64,000 nucleotides of DNA, taken from Parendozoicomonas sp. Alg238-R29. GTDB taxonomy: Bacteria > Pseudomonadota > Gammaproteobacteria > Pseudomonadales > Endozoicomonadaceae. The notes under the pieces are model-generated. The model had not been told where the DNA came from. It did no database searches and saw only the letters and a list, made by a program, of their open reading frames with translations. The position numbers and the translations under genes were made by a program. The DNA is taken from NCBI RefSeq assembly GCF_947331445.1, contig NZ_CAMZOG010000002.1, positions 1 through 64,000 of the forward strand, given 5' to 3'. Shown piece by piece: positions 63,386 to 64,000 of this stretch; position 1 is the stretch's first letter; each line of letters opens with the position of its first letter.

Positions 63386-63749
63386 AGGTGCGTCGATACG
63401 CCTTTACTCTATCGCATTCCTAACCTGCGAACATGATTTCGTGGGTGAGCCGTATTGTGCGTCGCGTTAAATTGTGCGTCGCATTAATTTTCGACCACCA
63501 AAGCACTGTACTAACGATGTTCCATGTTGATTGACTTGGAGTCTGATCAACAGGTGAACCCCATCGGGGTTTATCCACAAGCGTACAGCCGTCTATCGGG
63601 ATACCAGCTGATCACTGTCACGCGTGATCTCTGTTATTCCGGCGCATCTTTATGAGCGAAATAAAACAGTTGTGTGTTTTTGGATATACGCCCGATGAGC
63701 ACGGTGCGTCTGTTTATCCTCGATTCCGTTTTCAGGACAGGAAACAAAT
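63386..63749. promoter_or_regulatory. Control region before the V-type ATPase gene
   Basis: About 360 bases. A 17-bp direct repeat ATTGTGCGTCGC(G/A)TTAA occurs at 63454-63470 and 63471-63487. A TTGAT...ATCAA pair lies at about 63530-63552 and a short AACCCC / GGGGTT hairpin at 63556-63571. An imperfect hairpin at 63384-63408 may end arcC. No gene seen. Confidence 0.4.
63454..63487. repeat. Two 17-bp direct repeats
   Basis: ATTGTGCGTCGCGTTAA then ATTGTGCGTCGCATTAA: 16 of 17 bases identical, adjacent, so the two copies lie about 1.6 helical turns apart. They could be a pair of operator half-sites. Confidence 0.8.
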
Positions 63750-64000
63750 ATGTCCCAGAGCCTAATACGCTATACCAACATCCTCAGTATTGTGGGTGAT
63801 ATTATCCGGGTGGAAGTTCCCAACCTGGATGGCGCTCAATCACAGGCCCGTAATGGTGACCTGGCCCTGATTGAGCAGGATGGTCAGCCATACTCCATGG
63901 CGCAGATTATCAAGCTGAAAGGTAGTGAGGTTTCACTGCAGGTTTTCGCTGGCACCAAGGGGCTCTCTACCACAGCGGCAGTCTGCTTCCTGGGTGAACC
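63750..64000 (+). CDS. atpB: V/A-type ATP synthase subunit B, 5' part
   Basis: The gene runs off the window; 83 codons are visible. Residues 1-80 match the N-terminal beta-barrel of V/A-type B subunits: RYTNILSIVGDIIRVEVPN, then YSMAQIIKLKGSEVSLQVFA, GTKGLSTTAAVCFLGE. The catalytic domain lies beyond the end. CAGGA precedes ATG 63750. Archaeal-type (V/A) ATPases are uncommon in gammaproteobacteria and usually move ions outward or exchange Na+. Confidence refers to the family. Confidence 0.8.
   Translation, partial: MSQSLIRYTNILSIVGDIIRVEVPNLDGAQSQARNGDLALIEQDGQPYSMAQIIKLKGSEVSLQVFAGTKGLSTTAAVCFLGE

Noticed and set aside
1-64000. CRISPR array, rRNA genes or a prophage module
   Set aside because: No regularly spaced repeats, no rRNA sequence and no set of phage structural genes are visible; the single recombinase at 8029 is not enough to call a prophage.

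Overview
The window looks like chromosomal DNA of a host-associated marine gammaproteobacterium, and an Endozoicomonas-like member of the Oceanospirillales is my best guess. The guess rests on gene order (recA-recX, alaS-lysC-csrA followed by Ser/Arg tRNAs, gltX beside tRNA-Ala), on protein sequences resembling Pseudomonas/Oceanospirillales relatives, on the load of broken transposons, and on a V/A-type ATPase subunit and secreted proteins with eukaryote-like short motifs. The taxonomic name is inference; the gene calls come from the sequence.

Layout: 1-9.6 kb holds core genes (tRNA-Ala, gltX, nhaD antiporter, an aminotransferase, a lone pseudopilin, periplasmic msrA, an alpha/beta hydrolase, a tyrosine recombinase and hupB). 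9.6-16.3 kb holds an XRE regulator, a protein collinear with the replication-fork trap protein Tus, a nucleoside operon (nupC, a 59-codon XapX protein, a DeoD-like protein that has lost its phosphate-binding residues, and a secreted protein), then dusA-tal. 16.3-19 kb carries a STAS / response-regulator-PP2C partner-switching pair and mlaA.

19.4-29.1 kb is an accessory stretch that begins at tRNA-Arg(CCT). It holds two IS6-family wrecks, an intact ISAs1-family element, an ISL3-family remnant, an nnrS gene bordered by purine tracts, a RAYT-type Y1 transposase flanked by inverted repeats, and a large secreted protein with proline-rich and tyrosine motifs. 30.3-37.4 kb is a copper/silver efflux operon (Cys/His/Met-rich small protein, cusC, cusB, cusA, DUF411 protein). 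38.1-43.4 kb is the conserved tRNA-Ser/tRNA-Arg/tRNA-Ser-csrA-lysC-alaS block. 43.5-44.8 kb is a subtilisin-type protease whose catalytic domain has been deleted.

44.9-57.2 kb is mostly core metabolism and repair: a beta-hydroxyacid dehydrogenase, tapT, mltC, panE, recX-recA with a clear LexA box, pncC, a PLP racemase-like protein and avtA, with a TA-flanked MITE and a dispersed repeat family between genes. 57.7-63.4 kb is an arginine deiminase cluster: a divergent YfcC-type exchanger, then arcA, arcB and arcC. This set would turn arginine into ornithine, ammonia, CO2 and ATP. The window ends inside a V/A-type ATPase subunit B gene.

The observations I find most worth following are the DeoD-like protein without a phosphate site inside a nupC-xapX operon, the Tus homologue with a Ter-like sequence in its promoter region, and the large secreted protein in the IS-rich island.
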